Shown: positions 37,649 to 47,411 of the stretch, piece by piece
Layout: each line of letters opens with the position of its first letter
Position numbering within the stretch: the stretch's first letter is position 1
Assembly: GCA_902589115.1 (NCBI GenBank)
Contig: CACIRS010000004.1
Coordinates: forward strand, 1-64,000
Length of the DNA stretch: 64,000 bases
Source: an uncultured Prochlorococcus sp.
GTDB taxonomy: Bacteria > Cyanobacteriota > Cyanobacteriia > PCC-6307 > Cyanobiaceae
Direction: 5' to 3'
The notes under the pieces: model-generated
Told to the model about the DNA's origin: nothing
Databases searched by the model: none
What the model saw: the letters and a program-made list of their open reading frames with translations, nothing else
Translations under genes and position numbers: made by a program

Positions 37649-38953
37649 ATGAATACAATTTCATATCAAAATCCTATACACGTCATTGGCACAGATGCTT
37701 CAGGGATTAAAGGCATTCCAGTACCTCAACAGCAAATCATCCTTTCATCAAAAAGACTGGCCGCTCCAAAAAGACTTTTCAAAGTTGTCCATGATTGGTA
37801 TACGCATAAAAATAACCAATCACTTTTGCCAGAGCTATTCCCAAGCGATCGACCTAATGAATTAATTACCTGGTTAACAAAGCTAGATGAAGCTTCTGTA
37901 GTTCTTGCTAGCGGAGATCCTTTGTGGTTTGGAATAGGTAGAAGTCTTTTAGAAGCATTTCCTTCTGAAAGATTGATATTTCATCCTGCACCAAGTTCTT
38001 TTCAATTAGCCTTCGCAAGACTGGGCCGATCATGGCAAGACGCTAGCTGGATAAGTCTTCATGGTCGCGATCCTGCTCCCCTAGCCAAAATCCTGCAAAA
38101 ACGTCCTAAGGCCCTAGCCGTACTAACGGACCCGTCTAGAGGGGGCATAGAAGAAGTAAGAAAAACATTGGTTGCATCTGGATTAGAAAATACCTATTCG
38201 CTTTGGTTATGCGAGCGATTAGGCCATAAGGAAGAACGAATCGTACAAATCGAATCGAAAGCAGGAGCTGTCGATGATATTCATCCACTTCATCTGGCTA
38301 TATTACTTTCAGAAGAAAAAACAATTAAAGATCCAAAAAATCTTCCACATTTTGGACTGAAGGATGGTCTCTTCCTGCAACATGATGACCGTCCAGGTTT
38401 AATGACTAAATTAGAAATAAGAGTACAATTACTTGCAGCCCTAGAGCTCCCCAAGGAAGGCGTAATTTGGGATTTAGGAGCAGGAGTTGGCAGCGTTGGA
38501 TTAGAAGCTATTAGGATGGTTCCAAATCTTAAGCTTCTAAGTGTTGATAAAAGGATTGGGAGCAATTATCTTATCAAAAAAAATGCAAATAGGCTTGGAG
38601 TTAAACCAACAGCAATTATAGAGGATGAGATTATTAATGTTTTAAATGGTTCAACAATTCCTAAGGATGCAATTTATCCAGACCGTATTTTATTAGGTGG
38701 AGGTGGTAACAATAAAAGTGAGATACTTAAACTAACTCTTGAGGTACTTAATCCAGGCGGAATTATAGTTGTTCCTCTAGTAACTTTAGAAAAACTTGGG
38801 GAATTTAGAAAAATATTTGAGTCTTATAATTGCAATTTAACAATTAGTCAACATCAGGCATGGAGAGGTGTTCCATTAGTCGATGGCACAAGACTTTCAC
38901 CAATGAACCCTGTATTAATAATTAAAGGAGAAAAACCACTCCAAATAAATTAA
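37649..38953 (+). CDS. cobL: Precorrin-6Y methyltransferase, CbiE-CbiT fusion
   Basis: CobL methylates C-5 and C-15 of precorrin and decarboxylates it in cobalamin synthesis. The N-terminal half (residues about 1-200) is a tetrapyrrole methylase: VIGTDASGIKGIP and VVLASGDPLWFGIGRSL. The C-terminal half is the CbiT domain with the SAM motif IWDLGAGVGSVGLEA and ILLGGGGNNKSE. The fusion of 434 residues is full length. CobQ of the same pathway is also in this window. Confidence 0.94.
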   Translation: MNTISYQNPIHVIGTDASGIKGIPVPQQQIILSSKRLAAPKRLFKVVHDWYTHKNNQSLLPELFPSDRPNELITWLTKLDEASVVLASGDPLWFGIGRSLLEAFPSERLIFHPAPSSFQLAFARLGRSWQDASWISLHGRDPAPLAKILQKRPKALAVLTDPSRGGIEEVRKTLVASGLENTYSLWLCERLGHKEERIVQIESKAGAVDDIHPLHLAILLSEEKTIKDPKNLPHFGLKDGLFLQHDDRPGLMTKLEIRVQLLAALELPKEGVIWDLGAGVGSVGLEAIRMVPNLKLLSVDKRIGSNYLIKKNANRLGVKPTAIIEDEIINVLNGSTIPKDAIYPDRILLGGGGNNKSEILKLTLEVLNPGGIIVVPLVTLEKLGEFRKIFESYNCNLTISQHQAWRGVPLVDGTRLSPMNPVLIIKGEKPLQIN

Positions 38954-38962
38954 TTTTTCAAC

Positions 38963-39871
38963 TCAAAGACGATCTGGTTTTGCTATATGGGGCAATCCCC
39001 AACCCAACTTCTTGCCAAGCACCTGAAAGAATTCATGATCTCTTAATCTCACAAATTTAACAGGATGATCACTGCTCCTTATAAGGACTCGATCTTCTGG
39101 CCAGACATAACAACCTGCACTTCCATCTACAACCATCATCAGTCTTTCTGGTGTAGCAGGGAAAATTGTTACAGGTTCTTGGTCACTAAATACAAGAGCC
39201 CTAGAAGCAAGTGAATGAGGCGCAATGGGGGTTAATTGCAACACTGGGCAATCAGGTGTTATTACTGGCCCCCCTGCACTAAGTGCATAAGCAGTAGAGC
39301 CTGTTGGAGTAGATAGAATTACTCCGTCAGCAGAAATATCAACTGGTGCATGTCGCCCTATTGAAATTTCGAAATGGCACATACTTGTAAGTGGTTCTCT
39401 ATGAAGAGCCATTTCATTTAGAGAAAGTGCTTCCCACCTACGTTGGTCTCCTCTCATAACGCTCACAACAAGACTCGTGCGTTGTTCGACTGTCCATTTC
39501 ATAGAAATGACTTGCTCTAACGCCTTATCAAGATCAGCTAGATACGCCTCAGCAAGAAAGCCAAGATGGCCAGTATTAATTGGCAAGATTGGAACTTGAA
39601 TAGGCGCAGTTTGCCTAGCAGCTGACAAAACTGTTCCATCCCCTCCAAGCACAATTGCTAAGGGCATAGTCTTATCAAATTCTTCCGGGACGCACGCGTT
39701 ATACCCCATCGTTCGCATGTGCTGATCAGGGTTCGCAAATCCAACCATGCCACCTGAACTGCTAACTCTGACGACATGTAAACCAGATTTTTCCAGCTTC
39801 TGCTGAATCAAGAGCGCAGTATGAACTGCCACCTCTTTGCCATCATTGACGATCAGTCCTACAGAGGGCAC
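38963..39871 (-). CDS. nadK: NAD kinase
   Basis: NadK makes NADP+ from NAD+ with ATP. The GGDGT motif is in [18 protein letters not shown], the NE motif in [10 protein letters not shown], and the glycine-rich loop in [20 protein letters not shown]. The length of 302 is normal. It is convergent with cobL at a distance of only 9 bases and lies 80 bases before pheS, on the same strand. Photosynthetic cells depend on it to keep the NADP pool. Confidence 0.95.
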   Translation of the reverse strand: MPSVGLIVNDGKEVAVHTALLIQQKLEKSGLHVVRVSSSGGMVGFANPDQHMRTMGYNACVPEEFDKTMPLAIVLGGDGTVLSAARQTAPIQVPILPINTGHLGFLAEAYLADLDKALEQVISMKWTVEQRTSLVVSVMRGDQRRWEALSLNEMALHREPLTSMCHFEISIGRHAPVDISADGVILSTPTGSTAYALSAGGPVITPDCPVLQLTPIAPHSLASRALVFSDQEPVTIFPATPERLMMVVDGSAGCYVWPEDRVLIRSSDHPVKFVRLRDHEFFQVLGKKLGWGLPHIAKPDRL

Positions 39872-39951
39872 CGACCGACTTGAACAAAGTACATAGAAAT
39901 CTTAGTGTCTTAGTTGAAATTCAACATGACAATTTCATCAAGCGTATTTAA

Positions 39952-40959
39952 CTAAAATTGTTGTAGAAAACGCAAATCACTTGTATAGAGTCTGCGAATA
40001 TCATCGATCCCATGACGGACCATACAGAATCTCTCAACTCCAAGTCCAGCAGCAAAACCACTCCATCTACAAGGATCTAGGCCTAGTCCCTCTAAAACTG
40101 ATGGGTCAACCATCCCGCATCCCATTACTTCCAACCATTTTCCTCTCCATTGAACATCTACTTCTGCAGATGGTTCTGTAAAAGGGAAATAGCTCGCTCT
40201 AAATCGAACTGGAAGTTCCCCGAAGAATGAATTTAAAAACGCCATAACTGTTCCGCGAAGATGGCTAAAATTCAAACCTTCATCTATTGCTAAAACCTCG
40301 ACCTGGTGAAAAACAGGGGAATGAGTTGCATCAACTGCATCACGTCGATAAACCCTCCCAGGAGAAACTATTCGCACTGGTGGAGGATTTTTCTCTAGAT
40401 GACGAATTTGCACTGGTGAAGTATGAGTCCTCAACAACAAATTATTTGATAAATAAAAGGTATCTTGCATATCCCTGGCAGGATGATCCTTAGGAATATT
40501 TAGCGCACTAAAGTTGTAATGATCATTTTCAATTTCAGGGCCCTGAGCGACTTCATAACCAAGTCCACAAAACAAATCTACGATCTTTTCTGAGGTCGCA
40601 ATAAGAGGATGCCTATGACCAATAGGGATTCCGCTTGCAGGCGCTGTGACATCCAAAGTTTGATTAATTAACTGATCTGCCAAAGATGCAGATTTCAATT
40701 CCTCTATACGTTTAGCCAATAATGCTTGAAGCTGAGTCTTTAAAGAATTTGCTCTTTGACCAATCAAAGGCCTTTCCTCAGAAGAAAGCCTTCCCATCAC
40801 TCCAAGAATTCCAGAAAGTCTTCCTTTCTTACCAAGCAAGTTAATTCTTAATTTCTCAAGTGAATCCTGATCGCTTGCTTTCGCTATTTCCAGCGCAGCG
40901 TCAGATTCCAGGAGATCAAGCTCTCCAGTGATTTGTTTAATTGAAGGAGGAGAACTCAC
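39952..40959 (-). CDS. pheS: Phenylalanyl-tRNA synthetase alpha subunit
   Basis: PheS is the catalytic subunit of the class II synthetase and pairs with PheT, which is not in this window. After an N-terminal coiled-coil arm, the catalytic core includes [36 protein letters not shown] (motif 2 region) and [19 protein letters not shown]. Motif 3 lies in [20 protein letters not shown]. The length of 335 is typical. It is divergent from surE across 70 bases. Confidence 0.96.
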   Translation of the reverse strand: MSSPPSIKQITGELDLLESDAALEIAKASDQDSLEKLRINLLGKKGRLSGILGVMGRLSSEERPLIGQRANSLKTQLQALLAKRIEELKSASLADQLINQTLDVTAPASGIPIGHRHPLIATSEKIVDLFCGLGYEVAQGPEIENDHYNFSALNIPKDHPARDMQDTFYLSNNLLLRTHTSPVQIRHLEKNPPPVRIVSPGRVYRRDAVDATHSPVFHQVEVLAIDEGLNFSHLRGTVMAFLNSFFGELPVRFRASYFPFTEPSAEVDVQWRGKWLEVMGCGMVDPSVLEGLGLDPCRWSGFAAGLGVERFCMVRHGIDDIRRLYTSDLRFLQQF

Positions 40960-41029
40960 GAGAAAAAGAACTTGACTAAAGACTTTAGGGACCTATGAGG
41001 ACTAAGTTCCAAAAAGTGTCGTCAAAAAA

Positions 41030-41839
41030 ATGGATCCTCTTAGCATTCTGATAAGTAATGATGATGGAGTTTTCGCTGATGGGATAAGAACTCTTGCAGC
41101 AACTGCATCAAATAGAGGGCATAAAGTAACAGTTGTCTGTCCTGACCAAGAGAGATCGGCCACAGGCCATGGTCTAACACTTCAATCTCCTATTAGAGCA
41201 GAAAGAGCAGATGAGCTTTTTGCTAAAGGCGTAAAAGCATGGGGATGTAGTGGGACCCCTGCAGATTGTATAAAACTTGCTCTATTTGAAATACTTCATG
41301 AAAAACCTGATCTAATACTTTCCGGAGTTAATCATGGTCCAAATCTTGGAACAGATATTTTCTGCTCTGGCACAGTTGCAGCTGCATTGGAAGGCACATT
41401 AGAGGGAATACCTTCAATGGCCGTAAGCATTGCATCTTTTCAATGGCATGATTTTGATTTCGCAAGTTTACTTGCCATGAATATTGTTGAAAGTATTCAG
41501 AAAATAAATTGGCCAGAAAATCTACTCCTAAATCTAAATATTCCTCCTTGCGCAGCTTCTAAGATGGGTCCATTAAAATGGACTAGGCTTTCTATTCGAA
41601 ATTATGTTGAACAATTTAGTAAACGAATTGATCCTCGAGGAAATGAATACTTTTGGCTTGCAGGAGAAGCAGTTAAAGATCTAAACTCGGCAGGCGATGG
41701 GCCTCTTGAATGGCCAAGTGATGTTGCCCAAATAGAAAAAAACTGCCCATCAATTACACCAATTCAACCTGATTTATTTTGGCGTGGACCAATAAATAAA
41801 CTACCCAAAATAACACTTAATAATCAATTGGTTCTATAA
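41030..41839 (+). CDS. surE: 5'-nucleotidase SurE
   Basis: SurE is a metal-dependent phosphatase acting on nucleoside monophosphates. The first metal ligands are in [18 protein letters not shown], the serine region follows ([15 protein letters not shown]), and [20 protein letters not shown] is the family signature. The 269-residue length is typical. The last 16 bases overlap the opposite-strand DUF3611 gene, so the two gene ends are antisense to each other. Confidence 0.95.
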   Translation: MDPLSILISNDDGVFADGIRTLAATASNRGHKVTVVCPDQERSATGHGLTLQSPIRAERADELFAKGVKAWGCSGTPADCIKLALFEILHEKPDLILSGVNHGPNLGTDIFCSGTVAAALEGTLEGIPSMAVSIASFQWHDFDFASLLAMNIVESIQKINWPENLLLNLNIPPCAASKMGPLKWTRLSIRNYVEQFSKRIDPRGNEYFWLAGEAVKDLNSAGDGPLEWPSDVAQIEKNCPSITPIQPDLFWRGPINKLPKITLNNQLVL

Positions 41840-42387
41840 ATTCTTTGTAGTAACCAAAGAGAAAAAGCCAAACCAATTACATGTGCAAATAAAACCTGTG
41901 TATTACTCAGCACCGAAAGCATTTCTAATGATGTAATCGGATAATTATCCATGGATCTCATCCCTGCACCAATTGAAATACCTGGAGCCTGCATTGAAGC
42001 CTGCACAAAAAGTGCGCCTGCCAACGATTGATATCCAATTGAGGCAAGCATCAATCCAAGTAAATCAACAAATATTCCCCGCTTCAACAAACGACTAGTT
42101 TCACCTCTACTTGGCCTAGCAGAACTATTAAGTGCCCTTCCGGCCTTGACTATCAACCATCCTTGCCAAAGGCTATATAGCAAAAACAAAAAAGCAATTG
42201 TTGTTAAAGACAAACCTGGACCTAGTCCAAGCGCTCTTTCAGAATTTCGAGCGAGGCTACTGCCTATGTTATTAAAAAGTAAAACGCACACAACAACAAG
42301 GCCAAGAACCGCTTGAATCCAAAAGCGAATCCAGCCCATTCGTCTCATGCCTGACGAAAGCAACTGGAAATCAAGTTGGTCTGCCAT
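41824..42387 (-). CDS. DUF3611 family membrane protein
   Basis: The 187-residue protein has four clear hydrophobic helices, for example [20 protein letters not shown] and [20 protein letters not shown], and a final one [20 protein letters not shown]. These features and the [16 protein letters not shown] start match DUF3611, a cyanobacterial and plastid family of unknown role. It probably lies in the thylakoid or inner membrane. It is divergent from ribF. Confidence 0.78.
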   Translation of the reverse strand: MADQLDFQLLSSGMRRMGWIRFWIQAVLGLVVVCVLLFNNIGSSLARNSERALGLGPGLSLTTIAFLFLLYSLWQGWLIVKAGRALNSSARPSRGETSRLLKRGIFVDLLGLMLASIGYQSLAGALFVQASMQAPGISIGAGMRSMDNYPITSLEMLSVLSNTQVLFAHVIGLAFSLWLLQRIYRTN

Positions 42388-42447
42388 CAGTATGTGTGCG
42401 ACTCTTGTTCAAACTTGCCATTAAAACGCGCAACTTGCACGTCCGCC

Positions 42448-43365
42448 TTGATTCAACTCTGCTCTCCTAATCAAGCAAGTTCTCCTACAGCTTTAGCTCT
42501 AGGCAGTTTTGACGGCCTTCACGCTGGCCATCGAAAAGTAATTGAAACTGTCACAAAGTCTGCTCCTGGGATACCTACTGTAGTGAGTTTCTGGCCTCAT
42601 CCAAGAGAAGTGCTATATGGAGAATCAAGACTTCGATTAGACCTACCTTCAGAAAAAACTGCCTTATTAGAACCTCTTGGCATTCAACAACTTGTATTAG
42701 TCCCTTTCAATCTCGAACTAGCAGCCTTATCAGCAGAAGTTTTCGTCGAGCAAATGCTATTAAAGACACTTAAAGCTCGTCACATTGCAATTGGAGAGAA
42801 CTTTCGTTTTGGACGAAATCGAGAAGGAGATGCTTTTTATTTAAAGAAACTTGCTGATAAAAAAGGAATAGAAGTTTCCATATTGCCTATCCTTGAAGAC
42901 AGTAATGGACGTATGAGCAGCAGCAGGATACGTTCTTCATTAAGTCAAGGAGACCTCAAAGCTGCTAGAGAATTGATGGGGAGATCATATAAATTCTGTG
43001 GGAAAGTTGTTAAAGGTAGAGGTTTAGGACGAAAACTAGGATGGCCAACAGCGAACCTCCAAATTGACGGCCGTAAATTCCTCCCAAAGTTAGGGGTATA
43101 TGCAGCAAAAGCTAAAATCAATAACACGAATTCATTACTCCCTGCTGTAATGAACCTAGGGCCTCAGCCAACGGTTGATCCTAATTCACCTTCAACAGTA
43201 GAAGTCCACTTATTAGACATAGAGCAAGAGCTCGTGGGGTGTGAATTAACTATTGAACCTATACAAAGAATAAGAGGCCAAAAACGATTTGAAAGTTTAA
43301 AAGAACTTAGCAAGCAAATTGAAAAAGATAGCAATGAAGCAAGAAAAATCTTGCAAACACTTTAA
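42448..43365 (+). CDS. ribF: Riboflavin kinase / FAD synthetase
   Basis: RibF makes FMN and FAD from riboflavin. The N-terminal nucleotidyltransferase domain shows ALALGSFDGLHAGHRKVIET and the ISSSRIR-like MSSSRIRSSLSQGD. The C-terminal kinase domain has GRGLGRKLGWPTANL and GVYAAKA. The track ORF starts with TTG at 42376 and would overlap the DUF3611 start; TTG at 42448 gives LIQLCSPNQASSPTALALGS and avoids overlap, so I prefer it. The exact start remains uncertain. Confidence 0.93.
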   Translation: MIQLCSPNQASSPTALALGSFDGLHAGHRKVIETVTKSAPGIPTVVSFWPHPREVLYGESRLRLDLPSEKTALLEPLGIQQLVLVPFNLELAALSAEVFVEQMLLKTLKARHIAIGENFRFGRNREGDAFYLKKLADKKGIEVSILPILEDSNGRMSSSRIRSSLSQGDLKAARELMGRSYKFCGKVVKGRGLGRKLGWPTANLQIDGRKFLPKLGVYAAKAKINNTNSLLPAVMNLGPQPTVDPNSPSTVEVHLLDIEQELVGCELTIEPIQRIRGQKRFESLKELSKQIEKDSNEARKILQTL

Positions 43366-43372
43366 AAAATAC

Positions 43373-43465
43373 TCAAGGCAACGTTGGGTAAGCATTAGCC
43401 AAACCCCATACAACAAAGAAGCCTATGCCTCCCAACAGGAGAACGCCCCAGATCAATACATTCAT
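43373..43465 (-). CDS. 30-residue single-helix membrane protein antisense to the thiE 5' region
   Basis: ATG at 43465 on the minus strand encodes MNVLIWGVLLLGGIGFFVVW and the tail GLANAYPTLP. The hydrophobic helix with a conserved-looking tail is like small subunits of photosynthetic complexes, but I cannot name it. It occupies the ribF-thiE gap and overlaps only the non-conserved upstream part of the thiE ORF, which supports a later thiE start. Confidence 0.55.
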   Translation of the reverse strand: MNVLIWGVLLLGGIGFFVVWGLANAYPTLP

Positions 43466-43526
43466 GGTGCTATCAGAACTTCCTTTCTCCATTAATACAG
43501 GAGCATGCGATCCTGCCAAGATTGGC

Positions 43527-44573
43527 ATGAAATTGATGGAATCGATACCAATCGAGAATCAGTGTGTGGCACAGCTCATAGATGCAAATCTTGATAGAGC
43601 TCGAGAAGGATTAAGAGTAGTAGAAGATTGGTGTCGATTCGGCTTGAAAAACAAAGAATTTTTATTAATCATCAAAGACTGGCGACAAGAATTAGGAAAA
43701 CATCATTTAGATATATACAAAAGCGCCCGCTGCGTAGAGAAAGATCTAGGCATAGGCATAAAGCATCCTGCACAAAAAGGAAGAGAATCACCCGGAGATA
43801 TAGTTAAAGCAAATAGCGCTAGAGCTCAAGAAGCATTAAGAGTTATAGAGGAGTTTGCTCGAAACTTAGATCCAGGTCTTTCCTCAACCGCCTCAAAGAT
43901 AAGATATGAGTTATACAAACTAGAAGTGCAAATACTAAGCGAAATAAGCTCTAATAAAAGGAAAGAAATACTACAGAATTGCAAGTTATGTCTTATAACA
44001 ACACCCAAAGAAAATCTTATCGATATTGTTAGTAATGCTCTAGTAGCGGGTGTAAAAATGGTTCAATACAGATGCAAAGAAGGGAATGATCTAAGCAAAT
44101 TTATCGAAGCCCATGAACTTGCATTACTTTGTCAAAAACATGAGGCACTTTTCATAATTAATGACAGAGTTGATCTCGCTCTAGCTGTTAATGCTGATGG
44201 AGTGCATCTAGGGCAAGAAGACTTGCCAACGAAAGAAGCTAGACGCCTATTAGGCCAGGAGCGACTGATAGGCAGAAGCACTCATTCAATCATGGATATT
44301 TATAAGTCCGAGAAAGAAGGTTGTGACTACCTAGGTGTTGGGCCTATTTATCCCACTCAAACTAAGCCTGGGATAGAAATAAAAGGTCTTAATTATATAA
44401 AAGAGTCATCCAATGCCACATGCCTACCTTGGTTTGCTATTGGAGGGATTAATAGCGAGAACTTAAATGAAGTAATTAAAAATGGTGCAACTAGAATTGC
44501 TATTGTTAGTTCAATCATGAATAATAATGATCCTGCAAAGGCAAGTCGCAATTTTCTAAAAGCCCTGGGATGA
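43527..44573 (+). CDS. thiE: Thiamine-phosphate synthase with cyanobacterial N-terminal domain
   Basis: ThiE joins HMP-PP and the thiazole phosphate. The catalytic TIM barrel is in the second half: MVQYRCKEGND, LFIINDRVDLALAVNADGVH, LGQEDLPTKEARRLLG and FAIGGINSENL. The first 150 residues form the extra domain seen in cyanobacterial ThiE (LIDANLDRAREGLRVVEDWC). The track start at 43425 is probably too early; M35 (43527) or M38 (43536) fit better. The thiS start overlaps its end by 4 bases. Confidence 0.93.
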   Translation: MKLMESIPIENQCVAQLIDANLDRAREGLRVVEDWCRFGLKNKEFLLIIKDWRQELGKHHLDIYKSARCVEKDLGIGIKHPAQKGRESPGDIVKANSARAQEALRVIEEFARNLDPGLSSTASKIRYELYKLEVQILSEISSNKRKEILQNCKLCLITTPKENLIDIVSNALVAGVKMVQYRCKEGNDLSKFIEAHELALLCQKHEALFIINDRVDLALAVNADGVHLGQEDLPTKEARRLLGQERLIGRSTHSIMDIYKSEKEGCDYLGVGPIYPTQTKPGIEIKGLNYIKESSNATCLPWFAIGGINSENLNEVIKNGATRIAIVSSIMNNNDPAKASRNFLKALG

Positions 44574-44782
44574 AAATCAAAGTAAATGGGGACATTAAAG
44601 CCCTTGATTTTAAAAACAGAACTGCTTCTTTAGCTGAGGTAATTGAAAAGCTAGGACATAATTCCTTGATGATTGTGATTGAATTCAATGGAGCTATTTT
44701 GCCTCCTCAAGACTGGGAAACACAAAGTGTTCAAGAGGGTGACATTCTTGAAATCGTGACGATTGTTGGCGGAGGTTCCTAA
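44570..44782 (+). CDS. thiS: Sulfur carrier protein ThiS
   Basis: ThiS is a 70-residue ubiquitin-like protein that donates sulfur for the thiamine thiazole. It shows the beta-grasp pattern with LAEVIEKLGHNSLMIVIEFN and ends GDILEIVTIVGGGS. The Gly-Gly that must be C-terminal to be activated is followed here by Gly-Ser, seen in some cyanobacterial forms; whether it is trimmed is not known. It is coupled to thiE by an ATGA overlap. Confidence 0.92.
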   Translation: MKIKVNGDIKALDFKNRTASLAEVIEKLGHNSLMIVIEFNGAILPPQDWETQSVQEGDILEIVTIVGGGS

Positions 44783-44819
44783 AGTTAGATATATGGTCAT
44801 TACTTAAAGAACTAACTCA

Positions 44820-45776
44820 TTGAAAAATCTCTCAACCCACATCATTAGAAGATTGCTCTCGGCTTTAATCCTTCCATCAATAGTTATAGGACTATTGATA
44901 GCAAGCCCTCAACAAACCCATGCAGCTAGTGGGGGGCGAATAGGAGGAGGAAGCTTCAGAGCGCCCTCGATGCCAAGGACTGGAGGATATAGAGGCGGAT
45001 ATAGGGGTGGATATGGAGGATATGGAGGATATGGAGGTAGATATGGTGGTGGAGTTGGGTTCCCATTTATCCTCCCAATATTTGGCGGGGGAGGTCTTTT
45101 TGGGTTCTTAATTCTTATGGCTATAGCAGGAGTAATCGTTAATTCTGTTCGAGGGTTGAATTCATCATCATCAATAGGAAATAGTTCTACAGGAATAGAT
45201 CTTGCTCCTCCTGGGCAAGTTTCGATGATCCAACTGCAAATGGGATTATTGGCAAGCGCAAAAGAATTGCAAAGTGATCTAAGAAAACTTGCAAATACAG
45301 CCGATACATCAACTCAATCCGGCTTGCAAAAGGTTTTACAAGAAGCAACTCTCTCACTTCTTCGTCAGCCTGAATTATGGGTTTATGCAAACTTAGAAAC
45401 AGGAAAAGTACCTTTTAATTCAGCAGAAACAACTTTCAATCGTCTTTCAATGATTGAGAGAAGTAAGTTAAAGGAAGAAGTGACAACAAATGTTTCTGGG
45501 CAAATACTTCAAAACCTTTCATCAAATAAAGTGATCGGCGATGCAGATAAAACCAACGAATACATTGCTGCCACTCTAATTATTGCAAGCAAAAGCAAAG
45601 TAGATTTAAAGGAATCAATTAATAACGAAGACCTCAGAGATGCATTACGTATTCTTGGTTCAATATCATCAACTGATTTAATTGCATTAGAAATCATTTG
45701 GCAGCCCGAAGGGAGTGGAGATGTATTAAGTGCAGAAGAGCTGGTAACTGCTTATCCAAACCTAAAACACCTGTAA
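44820..45776 (+). CDS. DUF1517 family membrane protein with glycine/tyrosine repeats
   Basis: The protein begins with a signal-like helix (LLSALILPSIVIGLLIASPQ), then a low-complexity Gly/Tyr/Arg region (YRGGYRGGYGGYGGYGGRYG) encoded by short tandem repeats. A membrane helix (GGGGLFGFLILMAIAGVIVN) and a C-terminal soluble domain follow, as in the DUF1517 family of cyanobacteria and plastids. The start is TTG at 44820, 37 bases after thiS. Function is unknown; a role at the thylakoid is plausible. Confidence 0.82.
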   Translation: MKNLSTHIIRRLLSALILPSIVIGLLIASPQQTHAASGGRIGGGSFRAPSMPRTGGYRGGYRGGYGGYGGYGGRYGGGVGFPFILPIFGGGGLFGFLILMAIAGVIVNSVRGLNSSSSIGNSSTGIDLAPPGQVSMIQLQMGLLASAKELQSDLRKLANTADTSTQSGLQKVLQEATLSLLRQPELWVYANLETGKVPFNSAETTFNRLSMIERSKLKEEVTTNVSGQILQNLSSNKVIGDADKTNEYIAATLIIASKSKVDLKESINNEDLRDALRILGSISSTDLIALEIIWQPEGSGDVLSAEELVTAYPNLKHL

Positions 45777-45882
45777 TAGCTTGATAGTTCAAAAGCTTCA
45801 CAATTTCTTTAGCAAAAAACTCGCAACAACTCCCACATCAGGGCTTCCACACAATTAGCCTGAGCCGAATTAAAATTTTTCT

Positions 45883-46050
45883 GTGTCTAACTCACCTACA
45901 CCTGAACCACGAACAATGAAGTGGGAAACCAATGGGGAGTTGGCTAGCCGCGATCTTTCTGAACTTGTTAACCGATTACTTGATGTCGAATCAACAAATC
46001 ATGGCAACGAGCTGTCTAGGTTAGGTACCAAATACGACAACAAAGATTAA
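45883..46050 (+). CDS. Small soluble protein, function unknown
   Basis: GTG at 45883 encodes a 55-residue protein, MSNSPTPEPRTMKWETNGEL continuing ASRDLSELVNRLLDVESTNH; an in-frame ATG at 45916 gives a 44-residue alternative. The sequence is polar and helical, with no motif recognised. It is too short for the track and stands between the DUF1517 gene and another small gene. Confidence 0.5.
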   Translation: MSNSPTPEPRTMKWETNGELASRDLSELVNRLLDVESTNHGNELSRLGTKYDNKD

Positions 46051-46116
46051 ATCTCTTTCAAAGCCCTTGCACTTGGTTCATATTTGTTCCACCTTCTAGG
46101 AAAAGAAAAATATTGA

Positions 46117-46290
46117 ATGTCAAGAAAAACTCTTAATTGGATCAATTCACCAGTCCTTATGGAGGCGATAATCCGTTATCAGCAAAATCGTTTGCCTCGT
46201 TCAATGCAACTATGGGTAGAACAGTTGCTCGACTTAGACCCTCAGAAAAATTCTCCGCTTATTCATAACAATCACACCAGCAATAATTAA
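46117..46290 (+). CDS. 57-residue soluble protein, function unknown
   Basis: ATG at 46117 encodes MSRKTLNWINSPVLMEAIIR and continues with YQQNRLPRSMQLWVEQLLDL. The helical, basic N-terminal part suggests a nucleic-acid or protein-binding peptide, without a recognised family. Its stop codon abuts the end of larB on the opposite strand. Confidence 0.5.
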   Translation: MSRKTLNWINSPVLMEAIIRYQQNRLPRSMQLWVEQLLDLDPQKNSPLIHNNHTSNN

Positions 46291-46962
46291 TTAGTGTTGT
46301 ATCAGAGTCTGAGCCTTAATAATTCTTAGAGCAGCCATAGCTGCTCCATAACCGTTATCAATATTGACAGTTACCAACCCAGGGGCACAACTTGCAAGCA
46401 TTCCTTCAAGAGCAGGTCTTCCAGATTGACTGATTCCATATCCAACTGAGACAGGGACCCCAATAACTGGTTGAGGGACTAGTCCTGTAAGAACCGTTGG
46501 CAGAGCTCCTTCCATGCCCGCACAGGCAATCAATACACTTGCCGTTTTAATTCTTCTCAATTGATCAAGAAGTCTATGAAGGCCAGCCACTCCTACATCT
46601 AACAACAAATCTGTTTTTATTCCATGAAATCGCAAAGTCAATTCTGCTTCCGAGGCAACACAAAGGTCACTTGTACCTCCACTAAGAATCAAGACTTCGC
46701 CCAAGAAATCCTTCAATTCCTCTGGAGGACCAAGAGTTAAACATCGTGCTTGCTGGTGAAACTCAACATCTTTCATCAAATCCGATATTTTGCTCGCCTT
46801 TTTAGGATCAACCCTTGTAACCAAGGCATTTTCTCCTAAGGATTTGTATTTTCGCAGGATTGCAACTATTTGCTCAAAAGTTTTGTGCTCTCCCCAAACA
46901 GCCTCAAGCATTCCTAATCGAGTAGGCCTCTGAAGATCCAACCTGACTTCATCAAAATTCAC
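46291..46962 (-). CDS. larB: LarB / circadian phase modifier CpmA family
   Basis: LarB carboxylates and hydrolyses NaAD on the way to the nickel-pincer cofactor of lactate racemase. The C-terminal half is the AIR-carboxylase-like core with VLILSGGTSDLCVASEAELT, ASVLIACAGMEGALPTVLTG and SCAPGLVTVNIDNGYGAA. The cyanobacterial orthologue was named CpmA because a mutant shifted clock phase. No larC or larE is seen in the window, so the cofactor link is not proven here. It overlaps the next gene upstream by 4 bases. Confidence 0.88.
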   Translation of the reverse strand: MNFDEVRLDLQRPTRLGMLEAVWGEHKTFEQIVAILRKYKSLGENALVTRVDPKKASKISDLMKDVEFHQQARCLTLGPPEELKDFLGEVLILSGGTSDLCVASEAELTLRFHGIKTDLLLDVGVAGLHRLLDQLRRIKTASVLIACAGMEGALPTVLTGLVPQPVIGVPVSVGYGISQSGRPALEGMLASCAPGLVTVNIDNGYGAAMAALRIIKAQTLIQH

Positions 46963-47411
46963 TGTGGAGACAACTCTCCCTCATATCGAAGAGGAAATGG
47001 ATTTCCTTTTTTTTGTCCAGTTTCATCTCTAGCAAAATTTTCAAAACGATCTTGAACTAATTCAATTTCTTTTTGAGGAATATTTTTCCACTGGCTTCGA
47101 CTTGCCCAACTAATCAATAGAAATCCTTCCTCATTTTCTTTATCCCAGTACAACTCTCTTCCAAGAAATCCATCTTGCTTAGCCAACCATGGTTCCCAAC
47201 TAGCTTTTTCAGCTTGTAGCCATGAATCCCTAAGGGATTCAGGAACATGAATCCTAAGGTGCTCAACTACTCTAGAATCTGGTCCTGCCAAATTTAATTT
47301 TGGGATTGAAAATGTTTCTATAGGATTACCAAAGGAAAGAATAAATACAATCAGAATTAATAATAAAGAACTTAAAACTCCTTTCAAAGAATTAAAGATA
47401 ACTTTATTCAT
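46959..47411 (-). CDS. TIGR03792-like exported protein
   Basis: The 150-residue protein has an N-terminal hydrophobic signal or anchor ([20 protein letters not shown]) and a mature domain with [35 protein letters not shown], which fits a cyanobacterial family of dimeric alpha-beta barrel-like proteins, TIGR03792. The role is unknown. It overlaps ispF upstream and larB downstream by 4 bases each (ATGA), so the three form a tight operon. Confidence 0.72.
   Translation of the reverse strand: MNKVIFNSLKGVLSSLLLILIVFILSFGNPIETFSIPKLNLAGPDSRVVEHLRIHVPESLRDSWLQAEKASWEPWLAKQDGFLGRELYWDKENEEGFLLISWASRSQWKNIPQKEIELVQDRFENFARDETGQKKGNPFPLRYEGELSPQ

Noticed and set aside
44980-45060. Repeat array resembling a CRISPR
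   Set aside because: The short direct repeats are in frame and encode the Gly/Tyr repeats of the DUF1517 protein; there are no spacers.
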